This document shows positions 41,417 to 50,825 of a stretch of 64,000 nt of DNA, piece by piece; within the stretch, counting starts at the first letter, position 1; each line of letters begins with the position of its first letter. Source of the stretch: Scandinavium sp036409475 (GTDB taxonomy: Bacteria > Pseudomonadota > Gammaproteobacteria > Enterobacterales > Enterobacteriaceae); assembly GCF_036409475.1 (NCBI RefSeq), contig NZ_JAYRCK010000004.1:1-64000 (forward strand), written 5' to 3'. The translations under genes and the position numbers were made by a program. The notes under the pieces were generated by a model, which was not told the origin of the DNA, did no database searches, and saw only the letters and a list, made by a program, of their open reading frames with translations.

Positions 41417-43436
41417 GTTATTTTCCGCGTTCAGAAAGGACAAAATCTGGGACTTCGATGGCGGCATTCATCCGCCGGAAATGAAGACCCAGTCCAATGG
41501 CACCCCGCTGCGCCAGGTTCCTCTGGCACAACGCTACGTCATTCCGCTGAAGCAGCATATTGGCAGCGAAGGCGAGCTGAGTGTCGCGGTCGGCGATCGC
41601 GTGCTGCGTGGGCAACCGCTGACGCGCGGCTGGGGCCGTATGCTCCCTATTCACGCCCCAACGTCTGGCATCGTCGTCGCCATTGCCCCCCACTCCACCG
41701 CACATCCTTCCGCTCTGGCGGAGATGAGCGTGATTATCGAAGCCGACGGCGAAGATATCTGGATTGAGCGTGACGGCTGGAGCGACTGGCAGCAGAAAGA
41801 CCGTGAAGCGCTGATTGAACGGATTCACGATTTTGGCGTGGCCGGGCTGGGTGGCGCAGGTTTCCCGACAGGAACAAAACTGCGCGGCGGCGGCGACAAA
41901 ATTGACACGCTGATCATCAATGCGGCGGAATGCGAACCGTACATCACCGCAGACGATCGTCTGATGCAGGACTGCGCGGCGCAAATCATCGAAGGGGTGC
42001 GCATTCTTGCTCATATCCTGCAGCCTAAGCAGGTTTTGATCGGCATCGAGGACAACAAACCGCAGGCGATCTCCATGATGCGTGCCGTCCTTGAGGGAAC
42101 GCATGGCATTAGCCTGCGCGTTATCCCAACTAAATATCCTTCCGGTGGCGCAAAGCAACTTACCCAAATTCTGACCGGCAAACAGGTCCCTCACGGTGGC
42201 CGTTCTTCCGATATCGGCGTGCTGATGCAGAACGTCGGCACCGCTTTTGCCGTCAAACGTGCAGTCATTGATGGTGAACCGCTGACTGAGCGTGTTGTGA
42301 CGCTGACAGGGCAAGCCGTTTCTCGCCCTGGCAACGTCTGGGCGCGCCTCGGCACGCCTGTTCGTCACCTGCTTGAAGACGCCGGTTTCTGCGCATCTTC
42401 TGACCAGATGGTGATCATGGGCGGCCCGCTGATGGGCTTTACCCTGCCGTGGCTGGATGTGCCCGTCGTTAAAATCACCAACTGTCTGCTGGCGCCTTCC
42501 GCGAATGAAATCGGCGAAACCCAGGAAGAGAAAAGCTGTATCCGTTGCAGCGCCTGTGCCGACTCCTGCCCTGCCGATCTGTTGCCACAGCAGCTCTATT
42601 GGTTCAGTAAAGGCCAGCAGCACGATAAAGCAACCGCCCACAATCTGGCGGATTGCATCGAATGCGGAGCCTGTGCCTGGGTTTGCCCAAGTAATATTCC
42701 TCTGGTGCAGTATTTCCGCCAGGAGAAAGCCGAGATTGCTGCGATTCGTCAGGAAGAGAAGCGTGCTGCCGACGCCAAAGCGCGTTTTGAAGCTCGTCAG
42801 GAACGCCTTGAGCGTGAAAAAGCGGCCCGACTTGAGCGCCATAAACAGGCTGCCGTTCAACCTGCCGCCAGGGGTCAGGATGCTATCAATGCAGCCCTGA
42901 ACCGCGTACGTGAAAAGCAGCAACAGGCCAACGAGCCAATTGTCATTCAGGCTGGCGAAAAGCCGGATAACAGCGCAGTTATCGCCGCCCGCGAAGCTCG
43001 TAAAGCTCAGGCTCGTGCTGCTCAGACAGAAAAGCAGCAGAATACCGCGCCAGAAACATCAACCAGCGAATCTGCCGATCCGCATAAAGCGGCTGTGGAA
43101 GCTGCAATTGCTCGCGCCAAAGCTCGCAAAGCTGAACAACAGGCTCCTGCTGAAGCGGTCGATCCACGCAAAGCAGCTGTTGAAGCTGCAATCGCTCGTG
43201 CTAAAGCTCGCAAAGCTGAACAGCAGGCTCCTGCTGAACCAGCGGCTGAAGCGGTCGATCCACGCAAAGCAGCTGTTGAAGCTGCAATCGCTCGCGCCAA
43301 AGCTCGCAAAGCTGAACAACAAGCAGCCAATGAACCTACGGCTGAAAACGTCGACCCGCGTAAAGCCGCCGTCGAAGCGGCTATCGCCCGTGCGAAAGCA
43401 CGCAAAGCAGAAAAACAGGCAGTGAACGAGGAATAA
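41409..43436 (+). CDS. rsxC: Rsx/Rnf electron transport complex subunit C
   Basis: A 675-residue peripheral subunit. An N-terminal flavin/NADH-binding part (GVAGLGGAGFPTGTKL, INAAECEPYITADDR) is followed by two 4Fe-4S clusters (CIRCSACADSCPADL and CIECGACAWVCPSNI). A highly charged Ala/Lys/Glu-rich helical tail contains four tandem repeats. E. coli RsxC (740 residues) has more repeats, which explains the shorter length here. The start at 41409 overlaps the end of rsxB by 8 bp. Confidence 0.96.
   Translation: MLKLFSAFRKDKIWDFDGGIHPPEMKTQSNGTPLRQVPLAQRYVIPLKQHIGSEGELSVAVGDRVLRGQPLTRGWGRMLPIHAPTSGIVVAIAPHSTAHPSALAEMSVIIEADGEDIWIERDGWSDWQQKDREALIERIHDFGVAGLGGAGFPTGTKLRGGGDKIDTLIINAAECEPYITADDRLMQDCAAQIIEGVRILAHILQPKQVLIGIEDNKPQAISMMRAVLEGTHGISLRVIPTKYPSGGAKQLTQILTGKQVPHGGRSSDIGVLMQNVGTAFAVKRAVIDGEPLTERVVTLTGQAVSRPGNVWARLGTPVRHLLEDAGFCASSDQMVIMGGPLMGFTLPWLDVPVVKITNCLLAPSANEIGETQEEKSCIRCSACADSCPADLLPQQLYWFSKGQQHDKATAHNLADCIECGACAWVCPSNIPLVQYFRQEKAEIAAIRQEEKRAADAKARFEARQERLEREKAARLERHKQAAVQPAARGQDAINAALNRVREKQQQANEPIVIQAGEKPDNSAVIAAREARKAQARAAQTEKQQNTAPETSTSESADPHKAAVEAAIARAKARKAEQQAPAEAVDPRKAAVEAAIARAKARKAEQQAPAEPAAEAVDPRKAAVEAAIARAKARKAEQQAANEPTAENVDPRKAAVEAAIARAKARKAEKQAVNEE
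43077..43433 (+). repeat. Tandem repeats in the RsxC tail
   Basis: Four copies of a unit that begins D-P-(H/R)-K-A-A-V-E-A-A-I-A-R-A-K-A-R-K-A-E, separated by linkers of 8-12 residues. The middle two units are almost identical in DNA, which suggests recent duplication or gene conversion. Confidence 0.9.
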
Positions 43437-44489
43437 ATGGTTTTTAAAATCGCAAGCTCTCCTTACACCCACAACCATCGCCAGACCTCACGCATTATGC
43501 TGTTGGTCCTGCTGGCGACGGTTCCGGGCATCGCCGTTCAGACCTGGCTTTTTGGTTGGGGCACCCTCGTTCAAATCGTGATCGCCAGCCTGACCGCCTG
43601 GGTTGCGGAAGCCGCTATCGTACGTCTGCGTAAACAGAACATGGCTCAGTCCTTGGCTGATAACTCAGCGTTACTGACAGGCCTGTTACTGGCAGTCAGT
43701 ATTCCTTCGCTCGCGCCGTGGTGGATGATTGTCCTCGGCACAGCTTTCGCAGTGATCATCGCCAAGCAGTTGTATGGCGGTCTTGGGCATAACCCGTTTA
43801 ACCCGGCCATGATTGGCTATGTCGTGTTGCTGATTTCTTTCCCGGTGCAAATGACCTCCTGGCTTCCGCCGCATGACATCGCGATTACGACGCCAGACCT
43901 GCTGGACACTTTGCAGATTATTTTTGCCGGCCACACTGCCACAGGCGCGGATATCAACACACTGCGTATGGGTGTGGATGGCATCAGCCAGGCCACGCCG
44001 CTCGATACTTTTAAAACGTCGCTTCACGCGGGTCATAGCGTGAACGAGATTATGCATTCGGCCATTTATCAGGGCGCATTGGCGGGCATTGGCTGGCAGT
44101 GGGTAAACGCGGCCTATCTGCTGGGCGGGCTGTTCCTGCTGTGGCAGCGCACCATTCGCTGGCACATTCCGGTCAGTTTCCTGTTGACGCTGGCGGTCTG
44201 CTCCACGCTGGGATGGGTGTTTTCGCCAGAAAGCCTTGCTTCGCCGCAGATGCACTTGCTCTCAGGCGCAACCATGCTGGGCGCATTCTTTATTCTGACT
44301 GACCCGGTCACGGCCTCAACCACTAACCGGGGGCGTCTGCTCTACGGTGCCCTGGCTGGCGTGCTGGTCTGGCTGATTCGCAGCTTCGGCGGCTATCCGG
44401 ACGGCGTAGCTTTCGCCACTTTGCTGGCGAACATCACCGTTCCGCTGATTGATTACTACACACGCCCACGCGTTTACGGACATCGCTGA
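43437..44489 (+). CDS. rsxD: Rsx/Rnf electron transport complex subunit D
   Basis: A 350-residue inner-membrane protein of the NqrB/RnfD family with about nine helices. FMN is attached by phosphoester to the threonine in DGISQATPLDTFK (the S-x-A-T motif). GGLGHNPFNPAMIGYV is also conserved. Its start follows the rsxC stop directly. Confidence 0.97.
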   Translation: MVFKIASSPYTHNHRQTSRIMLLVLLATVPGIAVQTWLFGWGTLVQIVIASLTAWVAEAAIVRLRKQNMAQSLADNSALLTGLLLAVSIPSLAPWWMIVLGTAFAVIIAKQLYGGLGHNPFNPAMIGYVVLLISFPVQMTSWLPPHDIAITTPDLLDTLQIIFAGHTATGADINTLRMGVDGISQATPLDTFKTSLHAGHSVNEIMHSAIYQGALAGIGWQWVNAAYLLGGLFLLWQRTIRWHIPVSFLLTLAVCSTLGWVFSPESLASPQMHLLSGATMLGAFFILTDPVTASTTNRGRLLYGALAGVLVWLIRSFGGYPDGVAFATLLANITVPLIDYYTRPRVYGHR

Positions 44490-44497
44490 GACAGACC

Positions 44498-45118
44498 ATG
44501 CTGACGACTATTCGCAAACACGGTATCACCCTTGCCCTTTTCGCCGCTGGCGCGACGGGCGCGACGGCAGTCATCAACCAGATGACCAAAAGCACCATCG
44601 ACCAGCAGTCTGCTAAACAGCAAATGGCCCTGTTCGACCAGGTGGTCCCGCAGGATCGCTATAATAACGATTTGCTGAAAAGCTGTTATGTGGTCACCGA
44701 GCCAACGCTTGGCAAAGGCAGCCACAAGATTTATATCGCCCGTAAAGACGACACGCCGGTCGCCGTGGTGATGGAAGCAACCGCCCCGGACGGCTATTCC
44801 GGAGCCATACAGCTTCTGGTCGGTACCGACTTTACCGGCACAGTACTGGGTTCGCGCGTGACGGAACATCATGAGACACCTGGCCTTGGCGATAAAATCG
44901 AGATGCGCCATTCCGACTGGATAACTCGCTTTGCCGGGAAGATGATTCATGGTGCGGACGACAGTCATTGGGCAGTGAAAAAAGACGGCGGTGATTTCGA
45001 CCAGTTTACTGGCGCGACGATTACCCCTCGTGCCGTAGTGAATGCCGTTAAGCGTGCTGGGGTGTATGCGCAAACCCTGCCCTCACAGATCAACGAACTT
45101 AGCCCCTGCGAAGAGTAA
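44498..45118 (+). CDS. rsxG: Rsx/Rnf electron transport complex subunit G
   Basis: A 206-residue protein with an N-terminal membrane anchor and a periplasmic FMN-binding domain. The covalent FMN threonine lies in QFTGATITPRAVV. GHHETPGLGDKI-like HHETPGLGDKIE precedes it. It receives electrons on the periplasmic side. Confidence 0.97.
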   Translation: MLTTIRKHGITLALFAAGATGATAVINQMTKSTIDQQSAKQQMALFDQVVPQDRYNNDLLKSCYVVTEPTLGKGSHKIYIARKDDTPVAVVMEATAPDGYSGAIQLLVGTDFTGTVLGSRVTEHHETPGLGDKIEMRHSDWITRFAGKMIHGADDSHWAVKKDGGDFDQFTGATITPRAVVNAVKRAGVYAQTLPSQINELSPCEE

Positions 45119-45121
45119 ATC

Positions 45122-45826
45122 ATGAGCGAAATTAAAGACGTTATTGTCCAGGGATTATGGAAAAACAACTCGTCACTGGTGCAACTGCTGGGTCTTTGCC
45201 CGCTGCTGGCGGTGACCTCCACCGCGACGAACGCCCTCGGTCTCGGCCTGGCAACGACGCTGGTGCTGACGCTGACCAACCTGTTTATCTCGCTGCTTCG
45301 CCGCTGGACGCCGTCCGAAATTCGTATCCCGATTTATGTGATGATCATCGCCTCGGTGGTGAGCTGTGTGCAGATGCTGATCAACGCCTATGCGTTCGGG
45401 CTGTATCAGTCTCTTGGCATTTTTATTCCGCTGATTGTGACCAACTGTATTGTGGTCGGTCGCGCCGAAGCTTTTGCGGCTAAAAAAGGGCCGATGCTTT
45501 CAGCACTGGATGGATTCTCCATCGGCATGGGGGCAACCTGCGCCATGTTCGTGCTGGGCTCGCTGCGCGAAATTTTGGGCAACGGCACGCTGTTTGATGG
45601 CGCTGATGGGCTGTTGGGCGGCTGGGCGAAAGTGCTGCGCATTGAAGTCTTCCACACCGATACCCCTTTCCTGTTGGCAATGCTGCCACCCGGTGCTTTT
45701 ATTGGCCTTGGCATGCTGCTGGCCGTAAAATACCTGATTGATCAGCGGGCCAAACAAAAAGCCAGCGCGGTGAGAAATCACTGTGAAGTGGCGCCGGACG
45801 TGAAAACCACGACAGGGAAAGCGTAA
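45122..45826 (+). CDS. rsxE: Rsx/Rnf electron transport complex subunit E
   Basis: A 234-residue inner-membrane subunit with six helices, homologous to RsxA in inverted topology. It contains LGLCPLLAVTSTATNALGLG and PLIVTNCIVVGRAEAFA with the conserved cysteines. Its last base is the first base of nth. Confidence 0.97.
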   Translation: MSEIKDVIVQGLWKNNSSLVQLLGLCPLLAVTSTATNALGLGLATTLVLTLTNLFISLLRRWTPSEIRIPIYVMIIASVVSCVQMLINAYAFGLYQSLGIFIPLIVTNCIVVGRAEAFAAKKGPMLSALDGFSIGMGATCAMFVLGSLREILGNGTLFDGADGLLGGWAKVLRIEVFHTDTPFLLAMLPPGAFIGLGMLLAVKYLIDQRAKQKASAVRNHCEVAPDVKTTTGKA

Positions 45827-46461
45827 TGAACAAAGAGAAGCGTCAGGAAATCCTCACGCGATTGCGGGACAACAACCCGCACCCCACGACCGAACTCAAT
45901 TTTACGTCGCCGTTTGAGCTGCTGATTGCCGTGCTGCTTTCTGCGCAGGCAACGGACGTCAGCGTCAATAAAGCCACTGCAAAATTGTACCCTGTTGCCA
46001 ATACGCCCGAAGCCATGCTGGCGCTGGGTGTGGACGGTGTGAAGGAGTACATCAAAACCATCGGCCTGTTTAACAGCAAAGCCGAAAACGTGATTAAAAC
46101 CTGCCGAATCCTGATTGAACAACACGGCAGCGTAGTGCCAGAAGATCGCGCGGCGCTCGAAGCCCTGCCCGGTGTCGGACGTAAAACAGCGAACGTGGTG
46201 CTAAATACTGCCTTTGGCTGGCCAACCATTGCTGTCGATACGCACATCTTCCGCGTCTGCAACCGCACTAACTTTGCGCCCGGTAAGAACGTCGAGCAGG
46301 TCGAAGAGAAACTGCTCAAAGTGGTTCCCGCTGAGTTTAAAGTGGATTGTCATCACTGGCTTATTCTGCACGGACGTTATACCTGCATTGCGCGCAAACC
46401 CCGCTGTGGCTCCTGCCTGATTGAAGACCTTTGCGAATTCAAAGAGAAGACCGACGCCTGA
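45826..46461 (+). CDS. nth: Endonuclease III
   Basis: A 211-residue DNA glycosylase/AP lyase that removes oxidised pyrimidines. The helix-hairpin-helix is LPGVGRKTANVVL with catalytic Lys120. Asp138 is in AVDTHIFRVCNR. The 4Fe-4S loop is C-x6-C-x2-C-x5-C near the end (CIARKPRCGSCLIEDLC). It is the last gene of the rsx operon, and its start overlaps the rsxE stop. Confidence 0.98.
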   Translation: MNKEKRQEILTRLRDNNPHPTTELNFTSPFELLIAVLLSAQATDVSVNKATAKLYPVANTPEAMLALGVDGVKEYIKTIGLFNSKAENVIKTCRILIEQHGSVVPEDRAALEALPGVGRKTANVVLNTAFGWPTIAVDTHIFRVCNRTNFAPGKNVEQVEEKLLKVVPAEFKVDCHHWLILHGRYTCIARKPRCGSCLIEDLCEFKEKTDA

Positions 46462-47038
46462 CCCTGCCAACGCCGTGTTCCCGCACGGCGATTTTGCCGT
46501 CTTATTGACCACACATCACGCCTAAGACTAACTGATGATCTGGCCGCTTACCGCCCAGGCCGGTTAATCGTTTTTTTCTCAACGAAAATTTCCATACAAA
46601 TGTGACACAGATCACTTCGATAACATCACGTTAAATTATCGTTACGAGAAAACGCTTAAGCCTTTGCCGATGCAGTGGTTAACCGTTTTTTAACCAGAGA
46701 TATCACCACTAATTTTCGGATTATTGGCCTATATCACTGCAATACGGACAAACCAGCAGAACATATCGCCATTTGCCGATAAAACCCCCACTTCAACAGT
46801 GAAAAAATCTGGAAGAAACGAAACGGCGAAGTTAAACGCTGAATAACATTTGTATGAACGGACGATTATAACGCCTTCGATATGTGTAACAGAATATTAC
46901 AAAGCACTTGTGTGATGGACCAGGATAGTGAACATTACCTGCCGTTTTCCCCTCCAAGAATAACTATAAGGCGGATGACTCCACGATCGTCACGCCGGAT
47001 GACCCCCGTTACTGCGGGACTTAAAAAAAGAGGTATAT
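46462..47038 (+). other. Long leader/promoter region of dtpA
   Basis: 577 bp without a convincing gene. It begins with a nth-proximal hairpin (CGCCGTG-TTCCC-GCACGGCG, 46471-46490, weak T-run). An AT-rich region with a CRP-like site follows, then the dtpA leader. In E. coli, dtpA has an OmpR-dependent promoter. Confidence 0.55.
46601..46616 (+). promoter_or_regulatory. Candidate CRP site upstream of dtpA
   Basis: TGTGACACAGATCACT fits TGTGA-N6-TCACA with one mismatch. It is far (about 420 bp) from the dtpA start, so the promoter would be distal. Confidence 0.5.
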
Positions 47039-48544
47039 GTGTCTACTGCAAACAACAAACCAACAGAAAGCGTCAGTCTGAACGCTTTCAAACAACCTAA
47101 AGCGTTCTATCTCATTTTCTCTATCGAACTTTGGGAACGTTTTGGTTATTACGGCCTGCAAGGGATTATGGCTGTTTACCTGGTTAAACAACTGGGGATG
47201 TCCGAAGCAGACTCCATCACACTGTTCTCTTCTTTCAGTGCTCTGGTCTATGGTCTGGTTGCCGTCGGTGGCTGGCTGGGTGATAAAGTTCTGGGTACCA
47301 AACGCGTCATTATGCTGGGTGCCATCGTGCTGGCTATCGGTTATTCGATGGTGGCCTTCTCTGGCCACGATGCCGGTATGGTTTACATGGGTATGGCCGC
47401 CATTGCTGTCGGTAATGGCCTGTTCAAAGCGAACCCGTCTTCCCTGCTGTCTACCTGCTATGACAAGGATGATCCGCGTCTGGACGGTGCATTCACCATG
47501 TACTACATGTCCATTAACATCGGTTCCTTCTTCTCTATGCTGGCAACGCCCTGGCTCGCCGCGAAATACGGCTGGAGCACTGCGTTCGCACTGAGCGTTG
47601 TCGGGATGCTGATCACCGTTGTGAACTTTGCGTTCTGCCAGAAGTGGGTGAAAAACTACGGTTCTAAACCTGACTTCGCACCGGTTAACTACGGTAAACT
47701 GCTGGCAACCCTCGCAGGTGTTGTGGTTCTGGTCGCTATCGCTACCTGGCTGCTGCATAACCAGGGCATCGCTCGTATGGTTCTGGGCGTTGTCGCTCTG
47801 GGTATCGTTTGTGTCTTCGCCAAAGAAACCTTCGCGATGCAGGGTGCTGCACGTCGTAAAATGATCGTGGCGTTCATCCTGATGGTTGAAGCGATTGTGT
47901 TCTTCGTGCTGTACAGCCAGATGCCGACTTCCCTGAACTTCTTCGCTATCCGTAACGTTGAGCACTCCATCCTGGGTATCGCGTTCGAGCCAGAGCAGTT
48001 CCAGGCCCTGAACCCATTCTGGATCATGATTGGTAGCCCGATTCTGGCCGCTATCTATAACAAGATGGGCGACCGTATGCCGATGCCGCACAAATTTGCT
48101 ATCGGTATGGTCCTGTGCTCCGGTGCCTTCCTGGTGCTGCCACTGGGGACTAAGTTTGCAACTGACGCCGGTATCGTGTCTGTCAACTGGCTGATCCTGA
48201 GCTACGCACTGCAGTCTATCGGTGAACTGATGATCTCCGGTCTGGGTCTGGCGATGGTGGCACAGCTGGTTCCACAGCGTCTGATGGGCTTCATCATGGG
48301 TAGCTGGTTCCTGACCACTGCGGGTGCAGCCATCATCGCAGGTAAAATTGCGAACCTGATGGCCGTTCCTGAGAACGTGACTGACCCACTGCTGTCTCTG
48401 AATGTCTACGGCCATGTGTTCATGCAGATTGGTATCGCCACCGCGGTTATCGCTGTACTGATGCTACTGACTGCACCAAAACTGAACCGTATGACCCTGA
48501 GCGATGATGCTGCTGAGAAAGCTCGCGAAGCCGCCACTGCTTAA
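47039..48544 (+). CDS. dtpA: Di/tripeptide permease DtpA (TppB)
   Basis: A 501-residue proton-coupled oligopeptide transporter (POT/PTR family) with about 14 helices. The family motif E-x-x-E-R is in FSIELWERFGYYG, followed by GGWLGDKVLGTKR. The start is GTG at 47039 preceded by AGAGG; the product STANNKPTESVSLNAFKQPK matches the E. coli N-terminus. It imports di- and tripeptides. Confidence 0.97.
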   Translation: MSTANNKPTESVSLNAFKQPKAFYLIFSIELWERFGYYGLQGIMAVYLVKQLGMSEADSITLFSSFSALVYGLVAVGGWLGDKVLGTKRVIMLGAIVLAIGYSMVAFSGHDAGMVYMGMAAIAVGNGLFKANPSSLLSTCYDKDDPRLDGAFTMYYMSINIGSFFSMLATPWLAAKYGWSTAFALSVVGMLITVVNFAFCQKWVKNYGSKPDFAPVNYGKLLATLAGVVVLVAIATWLLHNQGIARMVLGVVALGIVCVFAKETFAMQGAARRKMIVAFILMVEAIVFFVLYSQMPTSLNFFAIRNVEHSILGIAFEPEQFQALNPFWIMIGSPILAAIYNKMGDRMPMPHKFAIGMVLCSGAFLVLPLGTKFATDAGIVSVNWLILSYALQSIGELMISGLGLAMVAQLVPQRLMGFIMGSWFLTTAGAAIIAGKIANLMAVPENVTDPLLSLNVYGHVFMQIGIATAVIAVLMLLTAPKLNRMTLSDDAAEKAREAATA

Positions 48545-48568
48545 CCCCTCCGGGAAACAAAATTAATT

Positions 48569-48600
48569 AAGCCGCTGACACGTTCAGCGGCTTTTTTTTT
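48569..48600 (+). terminator. dtpA terminator (not invaded)
   Basis: AAGCCGCTGA-CACGT-TCAGCGGCTT followed by nine T residues. An intact terminator of the same type as those that carry element copies. Confidence 0.92.
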
Positions 48601-48651
48601 ATCTGTCAGCACACTAGGATAGAGGCACACCTCTGTCTAAAGGAGTTCATC

Positions 48652-49257
48652 ATGAAATTGTTCTACAAACCCGGCGCCTGTTCCCTGGCTTCACACATCA
48701 CGCTGCGTGAAAGCGGAATGGACTTTTCGCTGGTTGGTGTCGATCTTGCGAAGAAGCAACTGGAGAACGGTGAGGATTACTGGCAGGTCAATCCAAAAGG
48801 TCAGGTGCCTGCCCTGCTTCTGGACGACAATACGCTGCTGACCGAAGGCGTGGCGATCATGCAGTACATCGCAGACAACAAAGCAGACCGCCAGCTACTG
48901 GCGCCCGCTGGCAGCATCGCGCGTTACAAAACGCTTGAATGGCTTAACTACATTGCCACCGAGCTGCACAAAGGCTTCACGCCGCTGTTCCGCCCGGACA
49001 CGCCAGAAGATTACAAACCGACTGTGCGCTCACTGCTTGAGAAGAAAATGGGCTATGTGGATGAATCCTTACGCGGCGGAGAGTGGATCAGCGGCAATCG
49101 CTTCACCATTGCTGACGCCTACCTGTTTACCGTTCTGCGCTGGGCGCATGCGGTGAAGCTGGATTTGAGTGGGCTGAAGAATATCGAGGCCTATATGGCT
49201 CGCGTGGCAGCTCGCCCAGGCGTGACAGCGGCACTGGCGGCGGAAGGGATCAGTTAA
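48652..49257 (+). CDS. gstA: Glutathione S-transferase
   Basis: A 201-residue beta-class enzyme. The catalytic pair is Cys10 (KPGACSLASH) and His106 (IATELHKGF). GQVPALLLDD and TEGVAIMQYIAD form the glutathione site. It conjugates glutathione to electrophiles. In E. coli pdxY follows between gstA and tyrS; here it does not. Confidence 0.97.
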   Translation: MKLFYKPGACSLASHITLRESGMDFSLVGVDLAKKQLENGEDYWQVNPKGQVPALLLDDNTLLTEGVAIMQYIADNKADRQLLAPAGSIARYKTLEWLNYIATELHKGFTPLFRPDTPEDYKPTVRSLLEKKMGYVDESLRGGEWISGNRFTIADAYLFTVLRWAHAVKLDLSGLKNIEAYMARVAARPGVTAALAAEGIS

Positions 49258-49274
49258 TCGCTTTCGAAAGACGT

Positions 49275-49300
49275 AAAAAAGGCCGCCGCTGCGGCCTTTT
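49275..49300. terminator. Bidirectional terminator between gstA and tyrS
   Basis: AAAAAAGGCCGC-CGCT-GCGGCCTTTT has an A-run on one side and a T-run on the other, serving both gstA (plus) and genes from the minus strand. Confidence 0.85.
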
Positions 49301-49316
49301 GTTTGCCCGGAGAAAT

Positions 49317-49405
49317 GCCTGGCGGCACTTCGTTTGCGCAGGCCTGGAAATACGTAGACACCGATAAACGATGGCGTGCAGGCCCGGTAAGCTTGCGCCA
49401 CCGTG
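49317..49405. repeat. REP-like segment
   Basis: TGCCTGGCGGCACTTCG at the left and CAGGCCCGGTAAGCTTGCG...CACCGTGCA at the right resemble inverted REP arms. It occupies the place where pdxY lies in E. coli. Confidence 0.6.
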
Positions 49406-49424
49406 CAATGACTTCACCTGGAAA

Positions 49425-50699
49425 TTACTTCCAGCACACCAGGCAGTAGTTTTTCTTACCGCGACGCAGCAGCGTGTAACGGCCGTACAGACGGTCGCTG
49501 TCGACGAAGGTATATTCCGGGTCAATCTGCTTTTCACCGTTGATGGTGACAGCATTAGACGCGATGGTTTTACGGGCCTGACCGCGGGACGGCTGCAGCT
49601 CAGAATCCACCAACGCCTGCATCAGATCAGCGCCCTTCTCCATTTCGACCATTGGCATGCCATCCTGCGCCAGTTGCTCGAAATCGGCTTCGCTCAGGTC
49701 ACTCAGCGTGCCGTTAAACAGGCTTTCGGTGATGCGTTTTGCCGCCACCAGGCCTTCTTCACCGTGCACCAGACGGGTGACATTTTCCGCCAGCACATAC
49801 TGTGCGCGTGGCGCTTTACCGCTGTTTTTGTCTTCTTCTTCCAGCGCATTGATTTCAGCAATATCCATGAAGGTGAAGAACTTCAGGAAGCGATAAACGT
49901 CCGCATCCGCGGTGTTAATCCAGAACTGGTAGAATTTGTACGGGCTGGTTTTCTTCGGATCCAGCCACACTGCGCCACCTTCGGTTTTACCGAATTTGGT
50001 GCCGTCAGCTTTGGTGATCAGCGGAACGGTCAGACCGAACACCTGATTCTGATGCAGGCGACGCGTCAGGTCGATACCTGAGGTGATGTTGCCCCACTGA
50101 TCGGAACCGCCAATCTGCAGCGCAACGCCGTGCAGATTATTCAGGCACGCGAAGTCATAACCTTGCAGCAGGTTATAAGAGAATTCGGTGAAGGAAATCC
50201 CCTGGTCATCACGGTTCAGACGCTGTTTTACCGCTTCTTTGTTGATCATCTGATTCACAGAGAAGTGTTTACCGATGTCACGCAGGAAGGTCAGGACGTT
50301 CATGCCGCCAAACCAGTCGTAGTTGTTGGCCGCGATAGCGGAGTTGCTGCCGCAATCAAAATCGAGGAACGGCGCCACCTGCTTACGGATTTTCTCAACC
50401 CACTCCTGAACGGTATCTTCGGTGTTCAGTTTACGCTCGGCCGCTTTGAAACTCGGATCGCCGATAAGACCGGTTGCTCCGCCTACCAAGGCCACTGGCT
50501 TGTGACCTGCTTCCTGGAAGCGTTTCAGGCATAACAGGGGAACGAGATGCCCCAAATGCAAGCTGTCAGCGGTGGGGTCGAAGCCGCAATAGAGCGCGAT
50601 CGGGCCCTGCGCCAGTCGCTCTGCTAACGCTTCCTCGTCCGTCACCTGAGCCACAAGGCCCCGCTCTTGCAATTGTTTAATCAAGTTACTGCTCGCCAT
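49425..50699 (-). CDS. tyrS: Tyrosyl-tRNA synthetase
   Basis: A 424-residue class I synthetase. The HIGH motif appears as HLGH (SLHLGHLVPLL, about residue 48) and the KMSKS motif as KFGKT (about residue 235). An S4 RNA-binding domain lies at the C-terminus (SRGQARKTIASNAVTING). The start at 50699 (MASSNLIKQL) matches E. coli; upstream in-frame codons up to 50771 are not conserved. Its usual downstream partner pdxY is missing. Confidence 0.97.
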   Translation of the reverse strand: MASSNLIKQLQERGLVAQVTDEEALAERLAQGPIALYCGFDPTADSLHLGHLVPLLCLKRFQEAGHKPVALVGGATGLIGDPSFKAAERKLNTEDTVQEWVEKIRKQVAPFLDFDCGSNSAIAANNYDWFGGMNVLTFLRDIGKHFSVNQMINKEAVKQRLNRDDQGISFTEFSYNLLQGYDFACLNNLHGVALQIGGSDQWGNITSGIDLTRRLHQNQVFGLTVPLITKADGTKFGKTEGGAVWLDPKKTSPYKFYQFWINTADADVYRFLKFFTFMDIAEINALEEEDKNSGKAPRAQYVLAENVTRLVHGEEGLVAAKRITESLFNGTLSDLSEADFEQLAQDGMPMVEMEKGADLMQALVDSELQPSRGQARKTIASNAVTINGEKQIDPEYTFVDSDRLYGRYTLLRRGKKNYCLVCWK

Positions 50700-50825
50700 C
50701 AAAGTCTCCATGTATAAAACAGACTGCACCTTAGCCGGTACACGACGTTTCGCCAGATGCGAAAGGGTCATAGAATAAAACGCCAGCCCGTGTTGTGCCA
50801 GCGCTTAAAACAACAAAATACGCAA

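Noticed and set aside
41418..42923. A 501-codon open frame antisense to rsxC
   Set aside because: It is complementary to a well-conserved gene with clear domains and has no family resemblance.
47021..48415. A 464-codon open frame antisense to dtpA
   Set aside because: It mirrors the strongly biased codon use of dtpA, has no ribosome site and resembles no known family; its composition (rich in Gln, His, Asp) is typical of a shadow frame.
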